Positions 9,606 to 23,500 of a stretch of 64,000 nucleotides of DNA are shown here, piece by piece. Under the pieces are notes generated by a model. The model was not told the origin of the DNA, made no database searches, and saw only the letters and a list, made by a program, of their open reading frames with translations. Every line of letters starts with the position of its first letter. Positions within the stretch are counted from its first letter, which is position 1. This stretch comes from Castor canadensis. Its lineage: Eukaryota > Chordata > Mammalia > Rodentia > Castoridae. The stretch spans positions 151,729,973 through 151,793,972 of the forward strand of contig NC_133389.1 in the NCBI RefSeq assembly GCF_047511655.1, in the 5' to 3' direction. A program made the position numbers and the translations under genes.

Positions 9606-12600
9606 CTGAACACAAAAGTCACATGCAGAAATCATTAGATGTGGATAAATACAATTCTGTGATGAAATTGTTTCAGTTATTCTACTGCAGAAACTTGAGA
9701 ACAAATTGGAACAACTCCAGAAAACTCTTGGGAATTTTCCTGGTGACCATGGAGAAACCCACATTCAGAAGGGAGGTAGGAAATGGCAGGAATCTGTCAC
9801 CCCAGAAGATGTGACCCAATGTTGGATGCTATGAGAATTTGCTGGTCTCCTTTCAGATAATCTGAGACCTCTTGCCTTTCATCTTCAAAGGAAGTTGCTA
9901 TGGAAACACAATCAGAAATCAGCCTTGACTACCATTTGATGTGACTTACAGAATTCAAGGGCACATTTTTGACAGGTGGTTATGTCAACAGCCCCATGTC
10001 TGACTGGAGGCAGGTCTGACTGCCTGGGCACAGAACTTATGCAATTCCACAGGTCCCATGAGACACCATACTTGGATGAATGCTCTGCTGTTCTATCTGG
10101 AAATTTGCACTTTTATTTTGCAGTAGGACCTGCAGAGGACCAGCTGGTGTCGGCTGTCAAGCATGTCATTTTGCCCTGCTCCAGAAAGGAACCAAGAGGA
10201 TGGTAATAGGTGTAAGTTTCCACTGCTCAGGCACTGACTTTGCAGATATCTTGGTCACAAAACCAGGTCACCTCAGCTCAATAGTTACTCTGTTCTCTAG
10301 CACCAAAGATTTAAACACTTTTCTAAAGGAGGTAGCTACAGTTTCTGAGGGAAATGGATTTTAAGGATTTATTTGCCTAATATAGACTAATGATCCAGTC
10401 TGGGACACAATGTCTGTGCTTCTAGAACGAATTCTAAAAAAAAAAAAAATCTCGCTATAACTTCATCATACTATATCTTGTTATTTCACAAGTTCATATA
10501 CACCATGACATGCCACAGTCAATTGTAGGAACAGGAGGAGAAACAAAGAAAGCTTGGTATAGCAGAGTTTTACTTAGAAACACCTATGTAACACAAGCTC
10601 TTTAAAGGTATTCATGTGGAAATCCATGAAGACTCCTGTGTTTACTATTGCCAACTCAAGACAACCACATCTAGGACAGTTCCCAAGGAGAAGCAGCAGT
10701 GCTGGCTGGGACGTACCGAGGAGCACGATGAGACGGTGCTTGTCCGACGGTTGCCGCTGGTACCTGGTCACCTCCTCGTAAGGGGCACCCACCGCACTGC
10801 AGCAGCTGTCGGGGCAGTACACGCTGGCGCGAGGCTGGCGGAGGTGACATTTCCTGCGACAGAGGCGCAAGCTGCGGCGGAAACCAGCTGGGGAAGGTGG
10901 ACACACACAGAGCGTAAGATCCAGGACGGGACGGACACTTCTCACTTCAAGTCTGATGAAATGTAGTGCTTGTGACCCTATTGTTAATTAAGATAGTCAC
11001 GTCTGCGTGTCCCTGCAAGAACCCCTATGCCAAAGGGGACCAATGGTATTGACAGTTTGGCACAAAGTATCAGAGCCCACATGAGACAAGGAGGGCATCT
11101 TTGTGGAGGCTGTGAGGTGTCAGAGGCCAAGAGATAGAAGCTGCCACCACTACTTTCCTCAGGCTCTGACCACTTGCCAAAGCCAGCATCCTCCCCTGCA
11201 CATATGCCCTCCTTACCCTGCTCAGGCTCCCTATTCCCAGCCTTTGTGCAGCTCCCTCTGCCATTCTGGCTTTTGGGGTGAGTTTCTGGTAGCAATGCAG
11301 AAGGTGACCCCTGGGTTATAACTGGGTGATCCCCCCAGTTGCCCTACAGGGCCTGCAAGCTTGGGAGCCAGCACTCTAGTTTTCCAGTCTGCTGCTTAGC
11401 TGTTCCATCTCTTGAAGAAGGAAGCCCAGAGTGGTTTTAAATTCTAGGTACCTAATCCTTTAGAAAGCTCTACCCAACCAACAGACTGTGGAAGTGTGGC
11501 CATAAAAGGTGAGTTTAATAGTCAGGGAATTGACTCCTTAGAGTGACATAAACAGGTTATGGAACAGTCTAGCAAAAATTGAAATGATTTATGCTTAATA
11601 AATAACTGAGACACCCAGTGAAATTAGATGAATAACTATGAATAATTAACAGATCAGACTATTAACAAGAAAAAAGCAGACAGAAACCAGGACCAGGAAC
11701 AAATTTAGAAATGTTCACCAGCAAAAGAAGTTTTCAGTGGGGCATCAAGCTAGCTGAATGTTATTTAAAAGTGACAAAGACCCATCTCTTTTTCTTACCG
11801 AGAAAGAACTTCTGCCCATAGCCAACAAATTCCTCCTTGTCTGGAACATGGAGAGCGGCAGAAACAGAATATGTGAGAGTAAAGACAAGTTTACTTAGAA
11901 CAAATACATGAAATCTTCTGCATATCTTCAAGTGACACTTTCAGTAGGTGGCAGCACAGTTGCTTTATCCTTGAGTGGTTTAAGATTATTCTCAGCCCTT
12001 TATTCTATTCTTCTCAAGCACAAACTGTAGAGAGATTCTTCTGAACTTTAGCATTACACTGAATGCATTCTGGCTAGCATGATTGGAAACAAAAAGCTAT
12101 TTTAGGTTTATTTAAAGTTGTAAGAAAGAAGCAAGAGCTGGTGCTGGTGGCTCATACCTGTAATCCTAGCTACTTGGGAGGCTGAGATTGGGAGGCTGAG
12201 AGTTCAAGGCCAGCCTGAACAAATAGTTCTCAAGACCCCATCTCTAAAACAACCAGAGCAAAATGGACTGAAGGTGTAACTCAAGCAGTAGAGCATCTAC
12301 TTTGCAAGTGTGAAGCCCTGAGTTCAAACCCCAGTCCTAGAAGGAAGGAAAGAAAGAAGGAAGGAAGAAAGGAAGGGTGGAAGGAAGGAAGGAAGAAAGG
12401 AAGGAAGGAAAAAAGGAAGGAAGGAAAAGGGCATGGTAGTACATCTCTGTAATCCCAGACTTTCAAGTTCAAAGCCAGTCTGGACTACAAAAAAAAGTCA
12501 TAAGAAAGATACTGAGTCATAGTAAAAACATAAAACCTGGGTGTACATTTTAAAAATACTCTTAAGAAAACTGATTTTTTTTAAAAAAGAAACAAACTGG

Positions 12601-15600
12601 CTTTTGCTTTAACTTGCAGATATAGTACTCTTGCAGGCCCTGTAATTAATCTCTTTGCTAGAGAGTTTTACTTTCTCCCTCACACACCTATTCATTCTAT
12701 ATGAAATTGGTACTTGCTCAATGGCAGTCAATTGTTTGTGAATGGCCATGAACCTGAGAGACAAAGAGCAGAATTGTGCCTGGCCCCTGCAGCATCTAGA
12801 GTGAGTTCAGACTCCAATTTCCACTGGGGCCTCAGGAAAACTGTTATAAATCCCAGAAAATAAATGATATAAAATATCACTTTCAAATCTTTTTTGGTGG
12901 TTCTGAGGTTTGAACTCAGGACCTCATGCTTGCTGGCTACTTAAGCCATTCTGCCAGCTCGCATTTTCAGATTATTTTGTGCTTAAGTGCCTGGTCATTT
13001 TTACAACTCTCTTCTGGCCATTGATACAGTATATAAAAAGCATCAGTTCATAGACTGACTGGACATACACAAGCTTCTTTTCTTAACCTTATTTTTTAAG
13101 CATATATTTTAAAATATAAGGAAAACATACCAATACCAGTTTTATCTTCTGGAAAGTAAGCACATTTTCTACCTGAGGCATGTCAATAAATTTAAAAGGA
13201 AGTGTATATGGAAGTATAGATTCATAAAGTGTAATTATTTTATTCATTAAAAACATTTTCCATGAATTTTTTTTAATTATACTGGGGATTGAACCCAGGG
13301 CCTCAAGTTTAATGAGACAAGTGCTCTACATCTTGAGCTACACCCCAGTTCTTTGGCTTTTAGTTTATTTTTCAGATAGGATCTTTTGCCTAGGCTGACC
13401 TCAGACAGCAATACTCCTGCTTCCACCTGCCAAGAAGCTGAGATTGCAGGCATGTACCACCACGCCTGGCCCATGGAATTGAATAATCATTGGTTTCACC
13501 CTTAAAGTATCATCTCTTCATCTTAAAAGTTATCCTGTCAAGTATGCACTTTGCAGCACTGCAAGACCTTAAACATGGTTCTATGTGGCATTCCCAGGAA
13601 ATAAAACTGAACAATTACCTTCTGAAAGCTCCTCTGGATATTTGGTCAAGTACAGAAAGAGACATGAGAAAGTTAAGCCTTTGAGAAGATCAATTTAGCC
13701 ATTAAATAAAGGTAAATGACATAGGGAGGCATTCATGTCACCATTAGCAAAAACTGTAGTTGGAGTCAGGTCTGTCAAGGCAAATGAACAGCACACAGCA
13801 GGGAGCTGGGAACTATTTGAACCAACTCTGCTGCTTGTGGAGAGTATGTTTTTCTCTGAGTTGCCCTTCAAGATCTCCCTGGAGGTTTTCTTTTTTTAAT
13901 ACATGAACATTGGTATTGGTCAGCACAAAACAGGACTTGAAAGAGAGCAATTATAGGAAGGCAATGGATTTGAGCCTTCTGTATCCTCTCCCAGAGAGGG
14001 CATTGCTGCTGCCCAGTGAAGGGGAGGAGAAGTAAATGGAAAAGATGCTAGGCAGGTGGACAGGTGCTGCAGTCCAGGGCCTGAGCATCTTCATTCCTTA
14101 ACCCTTGATGGGTCCAATGCACACACTTCCATCTCTGGAAGTGTGAACACAAAGCACACTACTTGGAATTTTTGTGTTCATTTGTTGTCTAGACATTTTG
14201 AAGCCGATGTATTTTCTGTTTTTTTCTTTAATGTTCTTTCTGATTAAATAGACTACACTATCACCTTCTGGAGATAGTGTATAATGGTCACATTATACTT
14301 CATTCAGAGGAGAGAGAGAAACTGAAGATCCTTAACTGCCCACTAAGTGGTCTAAGTAACAGGAGAAAGCATAGGAGTGACTGCCAAGCGTTATCTACTT
14401 AGAAAACATGCCAGCTGGGTGCTAATTGTTCCTTAATTGAGTCCCAAAGAGAGAGAGCCAGCGTCAGAATGTTCTTGAGAGTTCTTTGTTAACCGAGAGG
14501 TGTCAGAAGGAGGTGATTTATAGTAGGTAAGGGCTGCTGTTTTCCTCTGCAGAACTGGTCTTAGGAGAACCAGCTGCTGGCCATCCCTTTCCAGGAGCAC
14601 GATTTCATACGAATACCACCGGCTAACACACTTGCGTACCACTTACTGTGTGCTGGGCTCTGTTATTTTGTAAATTATTGCTTCTGTTTTGGAGATGGAG
14701 TTAAGTACAGCAGGCCTACAGTTAGTGAGCCGGACCAGGATTCCTAAGTGGATGATGTGGCTCAAGTTCATGGCCTTACTCACTGTACCACACTGTCCCC
14801 CTTTAACCTTCAACAGCCTTGAGCCTCAGGCACAGCTTCAGAGTGTGAAGCATTTTCTAGCAAAATGATGCATTAAACAAATAAAGAAGGATGAGTGTGA
14901 TCTAGAGGAATTAAAACCAAAGGCAACTTGCAAACACTGAGCTAAGTACAGATAATTAAATTACCCCTAAGAGGGCAAGCATCTCATGGAAAATAGGAAT
15001 TTAGAAACAGCATACTTGGTAAGTGAGTAAGTAGCCCCCAACTCCATGTGTCTCAATACAGTCTTTTTAAATGACTAATATATGTAACAATCTCTCTATT
15101 CTTATAAAATGAATTCATAGGTGATACAATACACCATGAATGTAACTTAAAAAATTCAATACAATGTTTTAGCTGCAACATAAAGGAAAATAAAAAGGAA
15201 GTAATTTATATTTTAAAAGAATATATGCCAAAATATAAATCATTGGCCATGACTTTTTTTTAAGAAAACATTAAAAAATTACTATTTGCTTATATTTACT
15301 TAACATGAAAAAGCCACGGATTTAAAAGAAATGAAGTTAGAAAATATTCCTTACAGGAAAACAAAAGAGCAAAGGAACAGGGAAACACTATAATAAAAAG
15401 TGTCTGATAAGTAATAACAGGCCAAATTTTCTTGTATCTGATAATAGAGGGAAATTGCCTTAATTGAAGTAGGGATGCTATGCCAAAGAAATTAGACATG
15501 GATGAAACAGAGAAGCATAATGTACTAGAATCAGATAAGTAATGTTAACACACCACAACAGGTTGCCAGTTTTTAAAAAAATCATTCTGTGGGACTTACT

Positions 15601-18600
15601 TTGTTAGTAGTGATGTCAGTATTATTTTGAGAGATAGACACTTGATAATTAATGAAGGGCCATCAATAATAATAAATATTAAAAAAAGAAAACAAATTGA
15701 GTATAGATACTGTATTTTCTAATTTATTCAGTATGAATGTAGAGTAGACAGAATGTGTGGAATAAAGTATTCAAAAGCTGCAAGCTAATATCTTTATTCT
15801 GTTTGCATATCTCCAGAATGACTGCTTTCTAAACCACTGGATGTTTTCTGTTATGTCTTGTGAAAACTCATGTCACTATGGTGTATAAAAGAGCTACTAC
15901 TTTACTAATCTGTAAAGAATTTTACCCAACAGGAAGATAGATAAGTGACTTTAGAGACAGCTTTTCGTTGTGCAGGATGGTCACACACACTCAGGATGTC
16001 TGGCATTCCTTATCCTACCAGTTAAAGGCTGGTAGTGACCCCAATCTATTTGACAACAAAAACTGCCACCCCATGGGGTTCCAAAATACCCTGTGGGGAC
16101 TGGTTAAGTGAAATCTACAATATCTCACAACTACACTGTTGGCTTATTTTTAAAATAAATTTTATTATGTATATTTGAAGTTTGCAAAGCTATGAGATAC
16201 ATATAGATAGTAAAATGGCTGCTGTAGTGAAGCAAATTAACATGTCTTCATCTTACATGGTTTTATTTTAATTGTTGCATTTAAGCAATTATTTTATCAT
16301 ATCCCTAAATATGTGTTTAAGTTATACCAAAATCTGAAATATACATATAAAATCAGTACAACATACTGATTTTTACTTACCAGACTCGAATGTTTCTTCA
16401 TCTGTGGTTTTCCAGAGAGGCAAAAGCAAAAATGTTATTTCATTACTATCCACACTGAGCCTATATTTTAGCAGTTTAATTGCCAAGTCTGTGCTTCTGC
16501 CCATTCACTACCTTTAAAATATTTTTCCTAGGTTGAGGTGAAGTCAGCAGTACCTCTATAGCACATATATGTCTTAAGTGAGATACACAATAGTTAGGCT
16601 GTTATGACAATTGGGGATGCAGCAGGAACTTAAAATAAATAAAGTAATAGCAGAGAAAGGAATAAATAAACAGACCTTTAAAAGGTTTGGAAGGGCAAAA
16701 TGGAATGTTGCAGGGAAACTGCTGCAGTTTGTTGGGCACCGCATAGCCTTGCTGCTGGAGGGCTTGTAGGCAGGGGAGGGACAGGCCTGGCCTGCAGAGT
16801 TGGAGGCCCACAAGCATGGCAAGTGTGGCAAGGAGAATGAGGACATGAATGGCTTGACTGAATAAGCTTGTTCAGGTAACTGAGAAAGACATAAGTCAAC
16901 TCCTTCATTAGTTGAAACAATTCTTGTTAGCATTTAAAAAACATCTTAAGGATTAAGAAACTAGAATTTATATAGGGGGAAATTTGAAATATATAGTAAC
17001 ATTACTAATGCATGTCCCCTTAGGTCAAGCAACGCTGTATCTACGGGTTACTCATATGTTAAATGATATATTTTTAAAGCTATTCATTGTAACACTACTT
17101 ACAATAGAAAAACATATTTCAAACGTTTACAAATAAGTGATTGTATACAATAAGTTCTCTAATCCCAGGGCCTCACAAACAAACAAACAAAAACTGAACA
17201 GGGAAACATGGAAAGAGGAGAACTTCTTATTGAATCTGCTTTTGTAATTTTTGAATTTTGAACTATGTGAACGTAATACTTTAATAAAATTTTTAATTAA
17301 AATTGTAAAAGGGCAATAAATATTACTGTGAGTTAAAAAACCCAGAATGTGTAGTTGGTAAAATAAGCATAGTATCAGCTTTTTTCTGCAGTTTTTCAGG
17401 GAAATATAAATGAATCTTTCAAATAATTCCTTCACTTCTGAAAACTAGAATAGCACATAAAGCCAAGACAAATTTATCCATCAGGTTAGGGGCTCTGCAA
17501 CTAGTTTCCCAATAAAACCCTAGTGATTTTTTTTTGTGGGGTGAGGTACCGGGGTTTGAACTCAGGGCTTTGACTTGCCAGGCAGGTGTTCTACCACTTT
17601 AGCCACACTCCCCGTCTTTTTGCTTTTAGTTTGTTTTTCAAATAGAGTCTCTCACTTTTGCCCAGGAGACTTCAAACTGTGATCCTCCTACCTATTCCTT
17701 CTGAGTAGCTGGGATTACAGGCATATGCCACCAACGCAAAGCCTCTCACTAGTACCAATCTTAGTACCACCACTAGATTTGAAGAAAGAAATCATCTTTT
17801 TCCAATTTACAAAGAAACCTTAAATATAGAAATGTAAAATGCTTTCATACAGTTCTCAAAATTTTAGACCTTACTACTATCTATCACCAGAAGATGGTAT
17901 CAAACTTGTAAAAAAATATATATTTTGCTTTTTAAACGTTTAGTAACACATTATTTTATGCTACTCCACAAACAGCATAGACATTTCCAGGTGATCCATC
18001 ATCTAAAACACTATCATTAAGTATTCCTGAGATAATTTCCAAAGTCCTGCTTTTTAGACACTTTCCAGAAGGTTGGTGGAGCCTGGAGACATTCTCACAG
18101 CCGTACTTCAATTTCCAAGTGCAGACCCACAGTAAAAGGTGGGGACCATTTTACACATTTCTCCAAAGAAAGGGCCTGTGGCCCCTTTGGCCACCTCTGC
18201 TTCAGATCATCTGTAGCTGAGGTGCTTCCTAGTTCTGGTGATAAGTCAACCAACAAGAGAGTTACCTGCTTCTACACATTTCTCATCAATCTTCATATCA
18301 TCTAAAAAGAGCATAGAAAGGGATAGTTAGAACTTACAATGTGTTAGCATTAAAAACATGTTTGCTATGCAGAGGTTATGTCAATAAAACTCAGCCAATC
18401 TTACAATGTTCCTCTTAGAACTTGAGATAAAATGGGCCCTACTGTTTTAGATGAAAATATACGATATGGGAGGAAATATAACATTAAACTGGTTAAAACT
18501 TAAGAAGTATTGGCAGCCAAGCATGGTGGTGTGTACCTGTAATCCCAGCACTCAGGAGGCTGAGCAGAAGGATTGAAAGTTGGATGCCAGCTTGGGCAAT

Positions 18601-20514
18601 AGGGATGGGGGGAGGAGCATTGGCATTTTTAATGCTGGACAAATTACTTATTACTAAGCCTCTGTTCAATCTCTATGAATAGCAATAATACCTACCACAT
18701 AGGATAGGATTCACTGAGATAATGCATGAAAAACTCAGGCACAGGGCAAGTAATCAATAAATGGTAACTACTTTTACCTGTAGCTGAGGTATATAAATGA
18801 GAATAAAAGAATTTAACTTCAAAAAAAAAAACCCACTTATCCTAACACTCAAAACCTTCCATAATGTGACCTGAACCCCACTTGGAAGGTCCACTTTTCT
18901 CCTTCACATCTCTCATACTACCTTAGAGCCTGCCTCCTGTTTCTTCCTTTGCACCTTAACTTATGCTGTTCCCTGCCACTGGTAAATGAATGTCCTTGCT
19001 CTGAACGACATAGCCTTTTCTCCCCACTGTCCAACTCTCCACTGCTGTGCTTCTCTACTTTGTAATATAATCATTTGGGTGTTTGCCTTATTCACTCTCA
19101 TAGTCTGCTCCTTATGAGTTTTACATTTTCTACAGGGCTTAATCCAGGGCTTTGCACATAGTAGGTATATGATAAATTATTTATTTCATTGACTCTTCCT
19201 TTGAATATCAGAATAGTTTATTTGAATATATGTTCTGAATTTTTTTCTTTCAGCACTGTGAATACTGTGCCTAGAAGTGCCCAGCACTTCTCAGGGGCTC
19301 CACAAATAGTGGTTTAATAAATGAGTCTTATACATGTTCCAAAGCATAGTCTATTTTGTTTAATGAGTTATAATATCATAAAGTAATGTTTATCACCACC
19401 CCCTTAGAAGCACATCAGTCATTGATATTTTAAAAGGAATAGTAAAAAATTATAAAATAACAGTTTCATGGAGGTAGGGCACAGATAAACAAGTGACATA
19501 AACAAAACCAAAAAAGTGATAGCTCATGTTTCTATCTGTATCATTCAATCCTTATATTCATTTAGAGATTATTTTCCAGATTAGCCATTTATAACAATAA
19601 GTTCATTTGTTCCCAGGGTACAACTAGAAGGTTTTATAAGGCTAACAAAACTGTAATTGTCATCCTGTTTTGCAAGTGAAGGTTCAGGGATCTGAACCTT
19701 TTGGAGAATAACAGCACAGGAGCCCTGACTCTTCTGACATGTGACTTTTGGGTCAAGGACAGGGCTACTGACTTTTTTCTCCCCAAATCAACTGCTTCAC
19801 ATTATCAGCTAGGGTAGGTGTTTATGGACTGAATATCCATATAATGAGGCTCTCACCCCCAATATGACTATATTTGAACATAGGACCTTGAAGAGATAAG
19901 TAAGGTTAAGTGAGGTCATAAAATTGGGCCCTAATCCCACAGGAGTAGTGCCTTTATAAGAAAAAGAGACACTAGTCATTCTTCCTGCAACCATTCACTT
20001 TGGAAAGGCTACACGAGCACCTAGTGAGAAAGGGACTATCTGCAAGCTAAGAAGAGCCTTCACCAGAAGCCAACTCTGCTGGAACCATGACCTTGGACTT
20101 CTAACCTCCAGAACTCTGAGAAAATGTCTGTTGTGGTATCTTGTTAGGGAAACCTAGGCTAAGACAGTGGTTTTCCTACACGCCGAGCCCAAAGATTGCC
20201 TCAGGGCCACTCCCAGGCTGTCCTTTGTAATGTTCAATAGTGTGGTCTGTGACGCGGCCCTGGCTAGACAAATCCAGGAGTCACCCTGGACTTGCCCCTC
20301 TCCATCTCCTTCTGGTCCCATGTCTGCCATCATCTATTGGTGTCACACTGCTCCTGTCCTTGGGGGACACCGGCTGGAACCTGTACTGACAGAGCAGCTT
20401 TACAAAGTCACTCTCTTGCAGTCCTCAGGTCTCCCTTTCCAAGTTGAAGGGTGAACTGTGAGTGGTAGCTAAGGAGGCTGTTTTTCTCTTTTATCTCTGC
20501 AGACAACATCGTGC

Positions 20515-20559
<45 letters not shown>

Positions 20560-23500
20560 TGTGTGTGTGTATGTGTGTGTGTGTGTTACATCATGCATCA
20601 AACAGCTAGCTGGAAAAGGAGACATGGAAGGGGTAATAATCTAAGGCCACATTTACTCCCTGATTTAGGGATCTTCAGCCTGAGGGAGGTGTAAATCCAG
20701 GCCACATTATCTATAACTTCTGACAACTGTTTTTACTTTTCCTGAACCTTAATCTTTGCATCTATAAGATGGGAGTAATAATAACAATTTCCTTATAGTT
20801 TTATTTTTATAAAGTGTGTATAAAGCAGTTGAAATAAGATACCTGACCAGGTTCTGAGTTCTATTTCTTACCTTCTTCCATAGAAATCGCTTGATACAGA
20901 TTGAAGCAGGGAAAAAACAAACATAATGGCTTAATCTCCTGATTTTTTTACATTAATTTACAATAAGAAAAGCAAAGTGATAACATAATTATAATTAATA
21001 CTCTAGAAATCCAGAGGAGATTTGGTAACAAAATGCTTAATGACTGCCCTATAGAAACCAATACATTTGTGAGGCTGTTTGGATACAGGGATCTACTTGC
21101 TTCTGGACAATCCATCACCTTCCATCCCAGCAAGCTCTATTAGGGCTGTGTGCTACTCATTTCTGAGTTAGTGGGCTTAGTTCAGCATTCTTTAGGAATT
21201 CAAATCTTGAATGGAGGGAAGGTAGGAAGGAAGAAAGGAAGGGAAGGAAGGAGGGAGGAACTTTAAGAGAGAGGGAAGAAGGAAGGAAGGAAAAGAGAAG
21301 TAGGAATGACAACAACAACAACAAAACCACAACTTTTTACTAATAATCTGCACAGTAACATAGCCTGGAATTTTTCAAAAACTCTCGATTAATAAAATTG
21401 CCTTTTGCTCCTAACTCAGTAGCTTGTCCCTAAGATTTGTTTCTCCTACTCTAAGCTTTAAGCAGAGCAGAAATGTGCAAAATAATATGTATTGCAACAT
21501 CATCTACAACAGTTAAAAAGAAATGTTCTAGTGGTTTTTGAAAATAATCACACTTCATCAGAAACATTCCCTTCATTGGTGACTCCAGCCCTGTGGTCCC
21601 CAGACTCAGGTACATGTAAGGATAACAACAGGGTGATGCAAACTACTTTCAGTATGGACTTTCCAAAAAAGTCTAAAATCACTCTTAGGAGAGTGAGGTG
21701 TGGCGGCATACATCTTTAACCCCAGCACTCCAGAGGGAGAGGAAGGAACATTGTGAATTTGAAGCTTCCCTGGGCTATAGAGCGAGTTCCAGGTCAGTCA
21801 AGAGGTACATAGTGATACCCTGTCTCAAAAAAAAAAAATCATACTTAGGTTACATGACTAAATTACATGTCAACTAGGGTTAACTAGTTATCAGATACTA
21901 ACTAGAAAAGCTAATTAGCATCTCCATGGCCTTTGATAAGTGAAAGAGGAAAGTAAATTAAAGAATTCTTTCAATCTGTTTTGGTGGGTTTTTAAAAAAT
22001 CTTTTAAAAACATGAATGAAATAGCTAAAATATCACTATGAAGATTATGTCACAAAAATGTTTCTGATAAGATATTGAGTTTTAAAAAGAGAAAAAAGTG
22101 GCAGTATAGATACTTCTGTAATCATGTATAACATGTTTCCATAACTAAAAGATATATGAAAATATTGTTAGGGAGAAGGAATCATTAGAAAGATTTTTCG
22201 AACCAGGTGTGGTAAGGCATGTCCCAGTACTTAGAAGGCGGGGGATTGCAAGTTGAAGGCCAGCTTGGGTTACAATAGTGAGTCCATCTCAAAAAGCAAA
22301 AATAAAAATCCCCCATCAAACAAGAATGTTTTCTTCTTTCAAAAGTGTCTTTTTGGGGGCCAGGCATAGTGGTGTACAGCTATAATCCTGGCTACTTGGA
22401 AGGCAGAGGCAGAAGGCTCTCCATCTAAGGCCAGCTTGGGGACAATCTTAAGACCCTATCTGAAAAACAAAATACAGCAAAAAGGGCTGGAGGAGTGGCT
22501 CTACTGGTGAAGGCAAGGCCCTGCGTTCAAACTCCAGTACTGCCACCCCCCAAAAAGTCTGTGATTGTCATTATAACTTTTCAATACAAAAATAAAGGAA
22601 AAGATAATTTTTTACTAAAAGAAGTAAGAAATAATAAAATGAGTGAGGGGATGCCAAGGCAAATCTGAGCCATTAGTGCCCTCTGTTGATACCTGAGTGA
22701 GACAGATGCCCTTGAGGGAAACTCCCATAGTAACACACCTTCAAAGTGTCCTTTCTTTTGGTTTCAGCTAAAGCCTTTCTGAGAAAAAGAAGCTAAATAT
22801 GCCGGCAAATATTCCTGTCCAATAACTTTATGAGGCTAGCTAAGTGTGCCCAAAAGTGTTTCTGTGTGCCATTCTAACCTTGCAAACACATACTCCATGA
22901 CCTTGAGCTACATAAGCACACCCAGGAATGTGTCTACCATCTTTCCTTCTTGAGCTCTGACCTTAAACCAAGCATGCTCTGGTTTCCTATATGAATGTAG
23001 ACAGGCTTTCTGAATAAAGTCCACGAGCTTCCTCTGAGGAGGACGCAGCATTTGGAATAGCACCAGTTCTCCTCCTGCCTTAACTCCTGTCCAGGGCCTG
23101 CCTGAGGACCATTTCTCAGCAGACTCCAGCTGGCTTCTGTCATGGTCATACCTCAGCCACTGTCTCCCACTGTCACAGCGCCCTTTGCCTTATTAAGACA
23201 GTAAGTAGTTCACGAACGTTCGCTACCATGAATCTCTTAACTTATAAGTAAGTCCCTTCCTGCCATTGAAATAATATTGTCTGTCCATAAAACTGCATTC
23301 ATTAAGCAGCAATTCAGTGCCATTTAGTTATCAAAGGCACGTGAATGTTGACCAGACCTCTGATTAGCGTGAAAATTAACCTAAGTCAACAAAACCAAAG
23401 AAAAGCTTGTGTGCAACCTTGCATGTCAGTCAGCTAGGTATAATACAGATATGAGCAACAAAAAAATTCTGGAGGGCTTGAAGCTGGGGAGGGATGACTT

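Noticed and set aside
9620..10449. Possible processed pseudogene: several open frames followed by an A-run at 10436-10449
   Set aside because: No protein was recognised, the frames disagree with each other, and no target-site duplication was found. The left-most plus-strand frame (from 9584) is the shadow of MPP4 exon 17. Treated as plain intron.
12281..12472. Minus-strand open frame with Phe/Leu/Pro/Ser repeats
   Set aside because: It is a translation of the (GGAA)n tract and flanking SINEs.
13100..13150. Alternative tiny MPP4 exon (acceptor ctttccag, donor near 13107) between exons 13 and 15
   Set aside because: It would encode residues unlike MPP4 HOOK, whereas 13619-13633 gives exactly the expected five residues with good borders.
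16574..16933. Overlapping minus-strand open frames near 16.6-16.9 kb as an extra MPP4 exon
   Set aside because: The flanking exons 12 and 13 already join in frame with the expected residues, and no homology was recognised.
20462..20644. Open frame with repeated Val-Cys
   Set aside because: It is a translation of the (TG)n microsatellite.
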